Assembly (NCBI GenBank): GCA_029245955.1
Contig: JAQWOH010000038.1
Span: 124,001-188,000, forward strand
DNA from: Fuerstiella sp.
Lineage (GTDB): Bacteria; Planctomycetota; Planctomycetia; Planctomycetales; Planctomycetaceae
Length of the DNA: 64,000 nt
Reading direction: 5' to 3'
Positions 7,950 to 17,178 of the stretch are shown one piece after another; position 1 is the stretch's first letter; every line of letters starts with the position of its first letter. The notes under the pieces are model-generated. The model saw nothing but the letters and a program-made list of their open reading frames with translations, had not been told where the DNA came from and ran no database searches. Made by a program: the position numbers and the translations under genes.

Positions 7950-9728
7950 TTACTGGCCGTCAGTGTCGTCGCCGTTCAATTCTACATCCACCGGCTGCTG
8001 TTCGGGGCGCTGATGGTAGACTGGAAAGCTGTCGTCATCAATTCGCACCAGGGGGGCGTCGACGGCAACCGTCTGTCCGGCTCTGATGTAGATCTCCCGA
8101 ATGACACCCTGGATCCTGGCAGTGATGGGCTGGGTGGCTCCATCTGCGAGTTCCACTTCACAAATTGTTGTCCCGGCAGGGTCGACCGGATCACCGACTC
8201 GGACGTTGACCTTGACAATTTTTGCCAATCGGCTGACAGCGGTCAGCTCAGGCATACGGACGGTCGGTCCGATTTCTCTCAGACACAGTATCTCGCCCGA
8301 TTTTGACAGCAGATAAATCTGGTCCGTTAGTGAGTTGTGGTGATGGACCTGATAGTCAGTGACAGGCAGTCGTCCGATCATTCGTGAATTCTGTTTGTTG
8401 AAACCAACCAGCCGATTCGCCTGGTCGATGCCATAAACTCCGAAACGGCCGATGGATGTCAGACTGCGAATTCCCTTCACATCCCACTCTTTGACGCCGA
8501 TCTTCAGCTTCAGGTTTTCCAGAGTCCCGCCGCGAATCACTTCCATCGGCCGCTCGACGCGCAGCGGGAGTTCCACGATGCCGGACTGAGCCTCTTCGAC
8601 AGTGGTAACCGTGATCTCATCGATACGGGTAATGATGTCACCTTTCTGCAGTCCCGCTGCAGTCGCAGGTGAGTCGGGTGTGATTTCCGTGACGAGGATT
8701 CCTTGTGATCCGGCCAGATTCAGGTCTGCCTGAACCTGTGCGTCGATCTCAACCTCCTGCATGCCCGCGCCGATGTACATTGGTGCTCGATACTGAGGTA
8801 TTTCTACGGGACGGCCACCGAATTCGTCACGTGAGATGTTTGTAAGCGTACCGTCTTCTGTTACGACATAGACGCTTTCGCCGACAATGATCGGTCCTAA
8901 AGTCATGGGGCGGCCAAGAGGGAAGGTCCATTCCGTTTTGCCGGTGATCAGGTCGATGCTGAATGCCAGATTATTATCGCTCAGCATCACAACGCTTGAT
9001 GAGGTCGCATTGTCGGCGATGGCCAAAGGTGCAGAAGCCGGCGTGTTCAGCATCAACTGATATCGCGTCCTGCCTTTTTCGATTCCTCCACTGTTTACGG
9101 TAAACACGTTGCCTTTTTCGGAGACAAATGTCAGGGCCTGGTCGCCCACCACGGGAGGATGGACGATCTCTTCGGCACAAATGAACCGCCACATGTGAGG
9201 AATGGCCACTTCGTCCGGCAGCATTCCGTACCGAAACAGATACTCCAGAACACTGATGGAATAGGCATAAACGGCTCCCCCATGCAGTGGAATAAAGACC
9301 GCGTTTTCAGTCAATGCCGGCCCGGCTGCCGGTTGTTCCGGCAGTCGAAACTCCAGCAGTTGAGTGCCCGTAAACTTGTTGTATCCGTAGATTGATGGAC
9401 CGGCCAGTACCAGCACAAGGTCCCTGTTCGACACCACAGCCAGCGTCGCTTCGTCGGTACGACCGATCTGAGCAGTCCACAGCCTTCGTCCGTTCTCGGC
9501 ATTGATGGCTGTCAGCACACCGGCCGATGACTGAACGTACAGTATCTCTTCGTCATTTGTGACATAACTGACGATGTCGCGGCGCACATTCAGCACAGCC
9601 TGGCTGTTCCAGCGGACTTCCAGACCCAGACTTTGCAGAGCATCAGTGGACAACAGACCTTGAGCCGGACAGTTGACTGCGGACAGGCACAGCAGGAAAG
9701 TGAGTGGAGTGACTCGGATTCGATGCAT
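7950..9728 (-). CDS. Exported PQQ-propeller / PDZ / lipoyl-like fusion protein
   Basis: A 592-residue exported protein with an unusual domain order. The ATG at 9728 gives a Sec signal (MHRIRVTPLTFLLCLSAVNC); the open frame runs further upstream without one. Residues about 35-330 carry PQQ-like propeller repeats (for example LTAINAENGRRLWTAQIG, GKTEWTFPLG). A PDZ domain follows at about 345-430 (GILVTEITPDSPATAAGLQ, KGDIITRIDE), then a short propeller-like return. The last 70 residues resemble a biotinyl/lipoyl or HlyD-type hairpin (VNVRVGDPVDPAGTTICEVE, then GVIREIYIRAGQTVAVDAPL), with no modifiable lysine at the turn. No catalytic residues were seen, so a scaffolding or sensing role at the envelope is likelier than an enzyme. 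It converges on the helicase gene with a 34-bp gap. Confidence 0.75.
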   Translation of the reverse strand: MHRIRVTPLTFLLCLSAVNCPAQGLLSTDALQSLGLEVRWNSQAVLNVRRDIVSYVTNDEEILYVQSSAGVLTAINAENGRRLWTAQIGRTDEATLAVVSNRDLVLVLAGPSIYGYNKFTGTQLLEFRLPEQPAAGPALTENAVFIPLHGGAVYAYSISVLEYLFRYGMLPDEVAIPHMWRFICAEEIVHPPVVGDQALTFVSEKGNVFTVNSGGIEKGRTRYQLMLNTPASAPLAIADNATSSSVVMLSDNNLAFSIDLITGKTEWTFPLGRPMTLGPIIVGESVYVVTEDGTLTNISRDEFGGRPVEIPQYRAPMYIGAGMQEVEIDAQVQADLNLAGSQGILVTEITPDSPATAAGLQKGDIITRIDEITVTTVEEAQSGIVELPLRVERPMEVIRGGTLENLKLKIGVKEWDVKGIRSLTSIGRFGVYGIDQANRLVGFNKQNSRMIGRLPVTDYQVHHHNSLTDQIYLLSKSGEILCLREIGPTVRMPELTAVSRLAKIVKVNVRVGDPVDPAGTTICEVELADGATQPITARIQGVIREIYIRAGQTVAVDAPLVRIDDDSFPVYHQRPEQQPVDVELNGDDTDGQ

Positions 9729-10075
9729 GATTGACAGCTTTCGCGACCACTTAACGCAGATCGCAGGAGAAAGTAGATGCTGGGAACAGGGGAACCATCC
9801 CCAATTCACCCGCGCATGATAACCTCAGTCGGAAACTTAACTCCAGAGAGGAAGTCAGCGTTTTGCGTTGCCAGCGTGATTCTGTACCGCTGGAATTGAT
9901 TGGGAAAAGAGTTTTGGCCAATTCTGGCTGATTCAGTCGTTGCGATCAGAACAACTCATAAGGTCGGCCAGACGCAGTCTGGCCAGTGGGGAGTGGGCCT
10001 GTGACGTTGAGCAGGGACCCCATTCACTGCATTTCACGGCGTGATGAGTCGATGTATGTCCACTGAAGTTCGGGC
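9729..10075. other. Intergenic region with a short hairpin
   Basis: No gene is seen in this 347-bp gap. It holds a perfect hairpin GGCCAGAC-GCA-GTCTGGCC at 9966-9984, about 92 bp past the pectate lyase stop codon on the minus strand. There is no U-rich tail, so it is at best a weak or Rho-assisted terminator or an RNA-stabilising end. Confidence 0.4.
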
Positions 10076-11578
10076 TTACTGTGCGCCGGCGAACTCCGCA
10101 AGTATCCCGAGATTGGTGACAAACGTCCGCATCTCGATGACATCCAGTGAATCCTTCTGATGTCGCATGTGTCCGGTTTCGACCCATGCCCCCCGGACAT
10201 CGAGTGCCTGCGTGACTGCGGTTGCTCTGCGCTGCAGACTGGACGAAAGCTTGACGGGAGCAGGCTGGGGACGTTCTGGCTTCGCGTCTGCAGCGTCCTG
10301 AATCAGTACTTTTTGGTAGTCCTGCTCCAGTCGATCCAGCTTCGAGGAGACCTTGAATCCGTAATGTGTTGGCATATCGCTGTCGCTGTAAGTGAGTTCG
10401 TACTCTTTCGTAAAGTATAATGGCCGATTCGTTTTCAGCTCATAGAATCGAGCCAGGCGTCCGTCCGGAAGGAGTGACCTTCGATAGTATGCCAGAGCTT
10501 TGGGCAGAGGGGCGACGAATCTGCGGTCACCTGTAAAACGAAACAGTGTCAGCAGGCTTTTCATGACACTCTGTGATTCGCCACCGGTAATTGCTGCGGG
10601 TTCAAATTTACGAGCCCACACCGGATTCATATGCAGGTCATACTGCTGCGCCCATCCTGGCTGAGGGTCAGGCATTTGTGCGGCAAGGAAGAAGTCGCCT
10701 GTCTTGATGGCGGACTGAAAACAGTCTTCACGTTTGTAAATCTGATGAGCCTCGAACATCATGTCGACGATGTGAGACATGTTGCTGTCGTTCAGTGTGT
10801 AGTGGCCGATGTATTTTGTCTTTGGATATGTACGTGGCCATGATTCAGGATACGACGCTGCAAGGACCGGGTATTGCGATGCCTTGGGAGGCTCGGAATA
10901 CTGCTGCGGCCATGCGCCGTTGGGATACTGCGACTTCAGCATGTGTTCCAGAGCGTAGGATACAGCGTCGTGTATCGCCTGATCGCGGAATTCCAGCGCT
11001 TCGTCGACATGCATCAACAGCATCAGTGCCGACTGGCTCTTGTTGTCATCGAACGTCGACAGATTGTTCTTACCACGCTGTTCACCGTCTGTGCGATAGG
11101 CGTACCGTTTTCGCCCCTGGTCTCCAAGGTCAAAGTGCGAACTCCATCCACCTGACATCAGCTGCGATCGTACCAGCGCCCGGGCAGCTTCTGTAGCAGC
11201 GTCCAGACAGTGGCTTTCGCCACTCACTCGCCAGGCATGCAGGTATGCTTCGCCAACAGTGGTCGTACCCGGCGGCTGTGTCCATCCACTGGATCTTGTG
11301 GCCGTACCCTCCCCTTCCTGAGCTGTCAGATCCGCGCTGTATCGCCACAGGTATGCTCCTTCGTAGCCTATGTGAGTGCGATAATACTTGACGACTTTCT
11401 TCAGGGTTGCGCGAGCCTCAGTCTGCGTCAGCGACTGCGCCCAGGTCTGTTCCACCGCAGCCAGCATTAACAACGCAATGACGATGCATGAGCAAATGGG
11501 GCGGGGATACGGATGTTTTGCGGAATTCCAGGCAAATTCGGAACGCGGATCAGGACATGCCGTACGATGAAAATTCAT
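10076..11578 (-). CDS. Pectate lyase, PL10-type, exported
   Basis: A 500-residue protein with a long basic leader and a hydrophobic Sec segment (ICSCIVIALLMLAAVEQTWA). The mature chain fits the PL10 pectate lyase fold, an alpha/alpha toroid that cleaves polygalacturonate by beta-elimination. Supporting stretches are YPNGAWPQQY, IGHYTLNDSNMSHIVDMMF, AAQMPDPQPGWAQQYDLHM and ARKFEPAAITGGES, all typical of this family. About 90 residues after the lyase core (from about 410) are less conserved. The start is firm: AAGGAG precedes the ATG with a 7-nt spacer after the G-rich core. It probably acts in the periplasm or at the surface on pectin-like uronates. Confidence 0.85.
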   Translation of the reverse strand: MNFHRTACPDPRSEFAWNSAKHPYPRPICSCIVIALLMLAAVEQTWAQSLTQTEARATLKKVVKYYRTHIGYEGAYLWRYSADLTAQEGEGTATRSSGWTQPPGTTTVGEAYLHAWRVSGESHCLDAATEAARALVRSQLMSGGWSSHFDLGDQGRKRYAYRTDGEQRGKNNLSTFDDNKSQSALMLLMHVDEALEFRDQAIHDAVSYALEHMLKSQYPNGAWPQQYSEPPKASQYPVLAASYPESWPRTYPKTKYIGHYTLNDSNMSHIVDMMFEAHQIYKREDCFQSAIKTGDFFLAAQMPDPQPGWAQQYDLHMNPVWARKFEPAAITGGESQSVMKSLLTLFRFTGDRRFVAPLPKALAYYRRSLLPDGRLARFYELKTNRPLYFTKEYELTYSDSDMPTHYGFKVSSKLDRLEQDYQKVLIQDAADAKPERPQPAPVKLSSSLQRRATAVTQALDVRGAWVETGHMRHQKDSLDVIEMRTFVTNLGILAEFAGAQ

Positions 11579-11721
11579 TGGTTCTCTCCTTGAGGCGTTC
11601 CCCGGGGCTCATTCCGGCAGAATGGCAGTAAAATGTAGCCAACTCCTGACGCGCTGCAAATGAACGCGGCGAATTCCTCAAATGAATCGATCGGCAGCGT
11701 TGTGCATGAATGTCTGTGGTC

Positions 11722-12111
11722 TCAGTCCCCTGGAGTACGCTGCACCAGAAAACTGCGTTCGCCACGAGTGACATAGATGGCGTCCTCGTTAAGGCGGTCA
11801 CACAGTTCAATCAGAAAATTGATCAGACGGTCAAACTCTGATTCGCTGCCGAATGATACCTCAAATCGTTCCATTACGTCATGAACCAACTGACCGCTCA
11901 GATCCACCCAGTATCCTTTGACCGGAGTTGGCGACTGAGTATAAGCCCGGTAACGGTGCATCAGGAATTCATGAATGGCCGTTCTGGCAGTCTGTGTGTC
12001 GTCGAAAAAACGTGGGTCGTCGAGTTTATGTGACGGAATGTAGAAGACCGTCACCTTCCCCAGTTCACGAACGTGAGACGCAGCAGAATCATCGGAGTGT
12101 TGAGCAGTCAT
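11722..12111 (-). CDS. Small protein of unknown function
   Basis: A 129-residue acidic cytoplasmic protein; not recognised. It has no signal peptide or membrane segment. The pattern KVTVFYIPSHKLDDPRFFDD, then YWVDLSGQLVHDVMERFEVS and FLIELCDRLNEDAIYVTRG, looks like a compact alpha/beta domain, and amino-acid composition and codon use are gene-like. There is no strong ribosome-binding site before the ATG. It lies between the pectate lyase and the broken ceramidase-like gene, all on the same strand, but the gaps (about 100-140 bp) do not require co-transcription. Confidence 0.6.
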   Translation of the reverse strand: MTAQHSDDSAASHVRELGKVTVFYIPSHKLDDPRFFDDTQTARTAIHEFLMHRYRAYTQSPTPVKGYWVDLSGQLVHDVMERFEVSFGSESEFDRLINFLIELCDRLNEDAIYVTRGERSFLVQRTPGD

Positions 12112-12215
12112 GGATTATGTCATGATCAGATGTTGATTCCAGCAGTCAAACGAGGCGGAATCATACCTCGATCTATCACGAGTTGCAGTGAGGGCCATGC
12201 CACAGATGCTCTGCG

Positions 12216-13607
12216 TCAGTCGTTTTCGGTCCGTGAGCGTGCTGAACCTGCGAGCAGCTTCCGGATGGCATCGGTAAACAGATTCTGGCACGGTCCCGCA
12301 AAGGAATACGTCTGTTCGTACCCGCCGCGATCCGTGAAAATACGATCATCACCAATATATCCCATGCCGCAGTCACCGTATCCGGCCACACACACGAAGC
12401 GATCCGATTGCATCTGTTGCGCCGCCAGCTGGTACTGAACGAAGGGTTCGCCCGGCAGATGAAGCATCTGAACGCGACCGACAGAAAGGCAGCTCAGCTC
12501 GACGGGCCGATCAGCGTCACAGCGTTCGAGCCAGGCAAGGCAGATTGCGGCCTTGCGTCTCTGTGACTCAGTGGACCGTGCGTCTCTAAGAATTCGCCGA
12601 TTCCTGGCTTCCGTGAATTCTTCGTCGTTGCGCCGCGGAAACTGAATGTTTTCAGTCGACCAGTTCATCGGTTCGACGGGGTATCGCAGCAGGTTCTCGA
12701 TGCTGCTTTCGATGCCGGCCTACAGTCGGGCGGTCAGCTGAGACCGCGTCGTACGCGTTCCATCGTTGTATTTTCCGAACGCCACGTCGCCTCCGCAGCC
12801 TGTTATATACAGCTGAAAGACCTGACTTCTGTGCTCCAGCCGCTCGCGGATTATACCTGGTACGTCATAGCTGGCACGGCCGTCACCGTAGAAGCTCTGC
12901 GGGTGAGATGCGTAGTAGTGCATTTGCGCGACCGCACCGCTGGTGTTCTCCAGAGAAACGGTGCGCACCAAGGGGTCAATGAGTCCTTCGGGCAGGTCAC
13001 GGAGCAGAGGTGACGATGCTGTATTGCTGCCGCGTCCCCGAATCGAACCATCCGACTGTTCGATTCGCCGATTTGAAGCAACCTGCCGGACCTCCGCCTT
13101 GCCGACCCCGATATGGGTTACGTCCCGCCAGTGAGACTGACTGGTGTGGATGGCTGCCGTGATCTTCCGCGAAACACTCAGAAGGTATTCAGCAGACGCA
13201 ATCCGACGCGGGTCGCCTGGCTGAAGCTGCAGTCGCTGCGCCGCGGTCGAAATTGCCGGCGCCGTATGCTGATGCAGGCAGTGCACAGCCACATGGGACG
13301 CAGGCACACCCGCGGCGTTGCCGAGCTGCTGGCGCAGAAAGTCATACGATTCGTTGTGGACTTCCATCCAGTCCAGTGTGCAGATCACACAGGACAATCC
13401 CGCGTCCCGCAGCAGTATACCTCGCGCCAGCAACGGATGTTCGGCAGTAGTCAGTAGAGGAATAAAGCCCAGTCCGACCGGCTCACCGAGCGGCGGTGTG
13501 ATGTCCACAGAAAACGTCGTGACGCGCAGGCTGCCCTCTTCTCCTGATGATTCGGACGGAGAGTGCAGCATGCTGAGGACGATCAGTGCAGCGATCCAGT
13601 GTTTCAT
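12216..13607 (-). pseudogene. Neutral/alkaline ceramidase-like gene interrupted by one in-frame TAG
   Basis: The reading frame is open from the ATG at 13607 (signal peptide MKHWIAALIVLSMLHSPSES) to a TAG at 12720-12722, then continues in the same frame to 12216, with the join reading QLTARL-stop-AGIESSIENLL. The fused length of about 463 codons nearly equals the intact relative at 31473-32870 (465 residues). Shared family features are the opening VDITPPLGEPVGLGF, CLHQHTAPA (histidine pair), YASHPQSFYGDG and ITGCGGDVAFGKYN in the first part, and LPGEPFVQYQLAAQ, VAGYGDCGMGYI in the second. There is no indel, and CAG to TAG would explain the break. It may be a recent pseudogene, a sequencing error or a readthrough gene. 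Two partial proteins (residues about 1-295; ATG at 12668) could otherwise be made. Confidence 0.85.
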
Positions 13608-13930
13608 GTTTGTTTGCCCTGGCAGGATGTTCCCGGACGCCAACATTGTGGGCTGCGATTGCATAGCCCCGCAAATACACTGCCCGACGGGACTGTGTAT
13701 GCAGATACGGTATAGACTGTCGACGGGTGATTAGCAATTGCTCGGCGAATCGTTGATCATCACACTGCCGGTTCGGGAGGCTGTTGATGGTCGAAGATTG
13801 GGCGCAGACGTTGAAATTTGGTTTGAACGGCCACAGGCACGGCACAACTTTCCTTCATTCTCAGAGCTCAGCACCCGTTCGCCAGTCAGCGACTCAGCTC
13901 AAGGTGGAAGCTCAGAAAGAAGGGACAAAA
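13608..13930. other. Intergenic region between two divergent disrupted genes
   Basis: This 323-bp gap should hold the promoters of both flanking genes. No reading frame, repeat or convincing promoter was seen, apart from the purine-rich ribosome-binding site AGAAAGAAGGGAC directly before the ATG at 13931. Confidence 0.4.
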
Positions 13931-14920
13931 ATGCAACCAATTACTTGCCGGGCTGAGAGTCTGTTGTTGTTTGTCACGGGCCTTGTGCTGTTTGTTGGCA
14001 CACCGTGACTGTCGCGTGTTGCCAGCGGTGCACTGCCGACTGGCACGCTGTTGAGTGCTGTTTCCGACGAAGGCAAGGATTCGAAGTATCAGAACTTCAC
14101 GGAGGCGTGGGGTGTCGGTGTTGTGTTTTATAACAACCGCAACTGTGAGTCGGCCCGTCAGCCGTTCGGAGCGGCTCTGAAAGTGGCCACAACCGACGCC
14201 GAGAAACTAAAAGTGAACGAAGTCCTGATTGGCTGTTACCGACTTCATCCCGATACGTCCAAAATGAACAGAGTTGTGGAGTTCGTCCTGACGCATTCTC
14301 CTTCGGAAGTTCGCAAGTCCATCATCACTCGAGCCGCTCTGTCGTTCATTCATCAACGTGGTAAGACAAAAGCCACTGTGGCGGATCACGAAAAGCGGCT
14401 TAACAAAGACAGCGATAGTGTGTTGTCGCTGTATCTGAGGTGTGAGATCTACAGCAGAACCCGGCCGGATGCTCAACGGGCGGTGGAACTGCTTGATCGG
14501 CTGGCAAAGTTGCCGCCGAAGAAAAAGGGTCAGAAGACCAACGTCTGTCAGACGGCCAGACTGGCCATGCAGTCCAAAGAATAACGGAAGGGGGCCGAAC
14601 TGTATGTCAAAATCGCTCCACTGGATGAGAAGCTCGCCGGCTATCACTACAAGGAAGCCGCTGGTGCATGGTTGAATGCCGATAACAGGAAGAAGGTCCT
14701 GGGGGCTGCGCGCAATGCGGTCAAAAGCGGTGCGGACAGACGTTCAGAACTCCTTGAATATTTCTGGCATCGAAGTCTCGGCGATATTTGTCTGCAGTTG
14801 GGCGAAGTAAGGGATGCCATTCCACTGCTGAAAATGGCGCTGACAAAGACCACAATTGAGGGCTATCTGAAGGATACAAGGGTGAAACTTGCTGGAGCAG
14901 AATCGCAGGCGAAAAATTGA
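13931..14920 (+). pseudogene. Exported TPR-like repeat protein gene with two in-frame stops (TGA, TAA)
   Basis: A single reading frame runs from the ATG at 13931 to the TGA... end at 14920 except for a TGA at 14006-14008 and a TAA at 14582-14584. The ATG has a good ribosome-binding site (GAAGGGAC) and a signal peptide beginning MQPITCRAESLLLFVTGLVL; the TGA sits just after it, followed in frame by LSRVASGALPTGTL. The second break reads AMQSKE-stop-RKGAELYVKIAPLDE. Helical repeats such as NCESARQPFGAALKVA, AVELLDRLAKLPPKKKG and VRDAIPLLKMALTKTT look TPR-like, typical of secreted scaffold proteins. About 330 codons in all and no frameshift. TGG to TGA and CAA or GAA to TAA would explain the stops. 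Called a pseudogene; error or readthrough cannot be excluded. Confidence 0.75.
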
Positions 14921-14957
14921 ACGTTACGATTTAGGTGAAACCCGGGCGGTGCGTTCC

Positions 14958-17078
14958 TTATTGCTCCACAACGCTCACGAATAACGGTTGGCTGCTGTAT
15001 GTTGCCTTCATGACGAAATTGATCGACACGTTGGCCATGACGCAGCACTGCTGGCGTTCAACGGCAGGTGCCGTGGCTGACGCTGTCAATGTTATAGCGC
15101 CTTTGCTGTTTTTTCCCGTCAGGAGTGTAACGCTGTTCTTCGTGTCGATGGTGACGCCTTCAGGCAGTGTGATGGCGTATTTGCTGGAAAGATGCTGAAA
15201 CAGCATGTCCAGAGTGACGTTCTTGTCAAAGCCCTGCTGCCGCACGACCTCCACGTCAACCTTAACGGATTCGCCCGGTTTCAGGCTGACATCCTGAGCG
15301 CTGAGTTTTACGTCGAGAATATCCGACGGCTTGCCCACCGCAACGGTGTGCATTGTGACCGGCCAGTGGCTGCGGCCTCCGCCGGGCATGTATGTTTCCT
15401 GCATCGACTGCGCGTGAGCAATGAGCTCTGTGCTGCCGGCTGCTGTTGTATCCGATCTATCGGACGACGCTGGTGGCAGGTTTGCCGTACCCCAGACGCG
15501 GATATTCGATGCGTTCATTTCTGCGTCATCGGTAGCTTCCAGGATGATGCAGCCATCGACGCCTTTGCCGGGAAGTATACGACCACAGGCTGCCGTTACG
15601 CCCTCGGGGAGACCGTCTACGTGCAGTTGGATCTCGCCATCGAAACCGTTCCTGCGGACGCAGCGAACGAACAACGCGGCGCTGGTGCCGGGTGTCAGCC
15701 ATGATTTGTCTGAGTCCATGACCAGTTCAAAAAATGGTTGTGCCTGCGTCAGTTCCAGCAAATAGACGAACTCGTCGCCGCCTCGCAGATGAACGTCTCG
15801 GATTTCGAGAACGTACTTTCCGTCGGCTGGAACGGTCCAGTTCTCGATCTGCGAATCCTGGACTGTCATTTTATTCCACAGTCGCAGGTCGTCGTTTTCG
15901 GTGAGCTGTTTTTCGTCTGCATTCAGGATGCGAATGATCGAATCCAGTCCTGACCCGTTCCGCCGCGCCTGCACCTCAATGCTGACCTTGTCGCCCTTTT
16001 TTGCTTCAAACGAGTAACAGTCTATGTCGGCTTCGGATTCAATACGACCACTGACTACACCCGGCAGAGAAACGGGCTGGGCCTGGTTGGTCGTATTGTT
16101 TTCCTCCCTGGATTCCACGTCAACTGCCAGGTCGCTGATCACCACCGCTACCGGATTGGAATGCCCGGATTCCAGCGGCAGACTGACGTTGATCGTACTT
16201 GGCCCGATGTCTGCGGGTGCCTGCCACGAAATTGCTTCAGCGTCCGGAAGGTGATGTCCGACCAGTTGCAGTTCAGTTGCTCCACCTTTGGCAACGGCCG
16301 ACGGATACACGTGCGACACAAAAGGACGGTCGTTGATCTCAATCGAATAATTCCAGTAACGATTGCCGCTGTAACGAACGTCGCGGACTTCCAGCAGATA
16401 TTCGCCGGGCTGAAATTTATGTGCCAGAAAGGGATCCGCCGCATATGAATTGTCCACCGACGCCAGGGTACTGTTGGTCTGAACATCGCGAATCGTAATG
16501 ATGGGATCCACATGCGTCTGCAGGTCGTGAATCTTGTCCTGCAGTCGCATTGCCCGGCAGTGAAAAGTCAGTGTTGTTGCCTGGCCGACCTTAAAGCGGT
16601 AGAAGTCAACATCCTCAGCCTTTTCAACGGTGCCACAGATGTTGCCGGGGACGGTGACGTCCTGAGCGACGGCTGCCGTATCATTCTTCGGGTTTTCAGT
16701 CTGAACTGGATCGTTGGTGATGACGATCTGCCCCAGCGTACTGGCCCCGGTTGGCCCCACGATCCGGAAGTCCCGAACACCCGGCAAGGCGTCTTTCGTG
16801 ACCGTGAATTTCAATCTGATCTTTGTGAGTGAAGGTTCTTTACCGTCTTTACTCAGTTCCATCTTTGTCGCAATATTTCCCGTGACCCCTGTACCGCTGA
16901 TCAGGACACTATAGGCGCCGAACATGCCGTAACGGGACTCGATCGTGTGCTCTGACGTCTGCCCGACCTGAGCGGCTACGGGTGATACGCTCATGATCAT
17001 CGGATAAGACGTCTGCGCGCGGGCGGGCGCGGCTGTAGCAAGCATGATGGTGACGAGAATGATCTTCAGCAGTTGCAT
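14958..17078 (-). CDS. Exported PPC-domain (pre-peptidase C-terminal) repeat protein
   Basis: A 706-residue exported protein with a clean Sec signal (MQLLKIILVTIMLATAAPARA). After an Ig/IPT-like N-terminal domain (PMIMSVSPVAAQVGQ) there are two PPC-type beta-sandwich domains: one near residues 140-250 (EDVDFYRFKVGQATTL, GEYLLEVRDVRYSG) and one near 345-450 (ADIDCYSFEAKKGDKV, GKYVLEIRDVHLRGG). C-terminal Ig-like segments follow (LKPGESVKVDVEVVRQQGF). No protease catalytic residues were seen. Planctomycete genomes often place such proteins next to PSD1 and DUF1501 genes, and here a PSD1 gene lies 100 bp upstream on the same strand. A surface binding or scaffold role is inferred. Confidence 0.8.
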   Translation of the reverse strand: MQLLKIILVTIMLATAAPARAQTSYPMIMSVSPVAAQVGQTSEHTIESRYGMFGAYSVLISGTGVTGNIATKMELSKDGKEPSLTKIRLKFTVTKDALPGVRDFRIVGPTGASTLGQIVITNDPVQTENPKNDTAAVAQDVTVPGNICGTVEKAEDVDFYRFKVGQATTLTFHCRAMRLQDKIHDLQTHVDPIITIRDVQTNSTLASVDNSYAADPFLAHKFQPGEYLLEVRDVRYSGNRYWNYSIEINDRPFVSHVYPSAVAKGGATELQLVGHHLPDAEAISWQAPADIGPSTINVSLPLESGHSNPVAVVISDLAVDVESREENNTTNQAQPVSLPGVVSGRIESEADIDCYSFEAKKGDKVSIEVQARRNGSGLDSIIRILNADEKQLTENDDLRLWNKMTVQDSQIENWTVPADGKYVLEIRDVHLRGGDEFVYLLELTQAQPFFELVMDSDKSWLTPGTSAALFVRCVRRNGFDGEIQLHVDGLPEGVTAACGRILPGKGVDGCIILEATDDAEMNASNIRVWGTANLPPASSDRSDTTAAGSTELIAHAQSMQETYMPGGGRSHWPVTMHTVAVGKPSDILDVKLSAQDVSLKPGESVKVDVEVVRQQGFDKNVTLDMLFQHLSSKYAITLPEGVTIDTKNSVTLLTGKNSKGAITLTASATAPAVERQQCCVMANVSINFVMKATYSSQPLFVSVVEQ

Positions 17079-17178
17079 GGTTGTGAGAATTCAGCGAGTA
17101 AATGCGGAGGCGGAGCGAAGTCGCGATTCGGAAAAGGAATTCACCGGTGCCCGCAATAAAGGTGACCGGTCGAGTCGA

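Noticed and set aside
14006..14008. TGA as a selenocysteine codon
   Set aside because: It lies just after a signal peptide where a Trp is likelier, and another unrelated stop (TAA) occurs later in the same gene.
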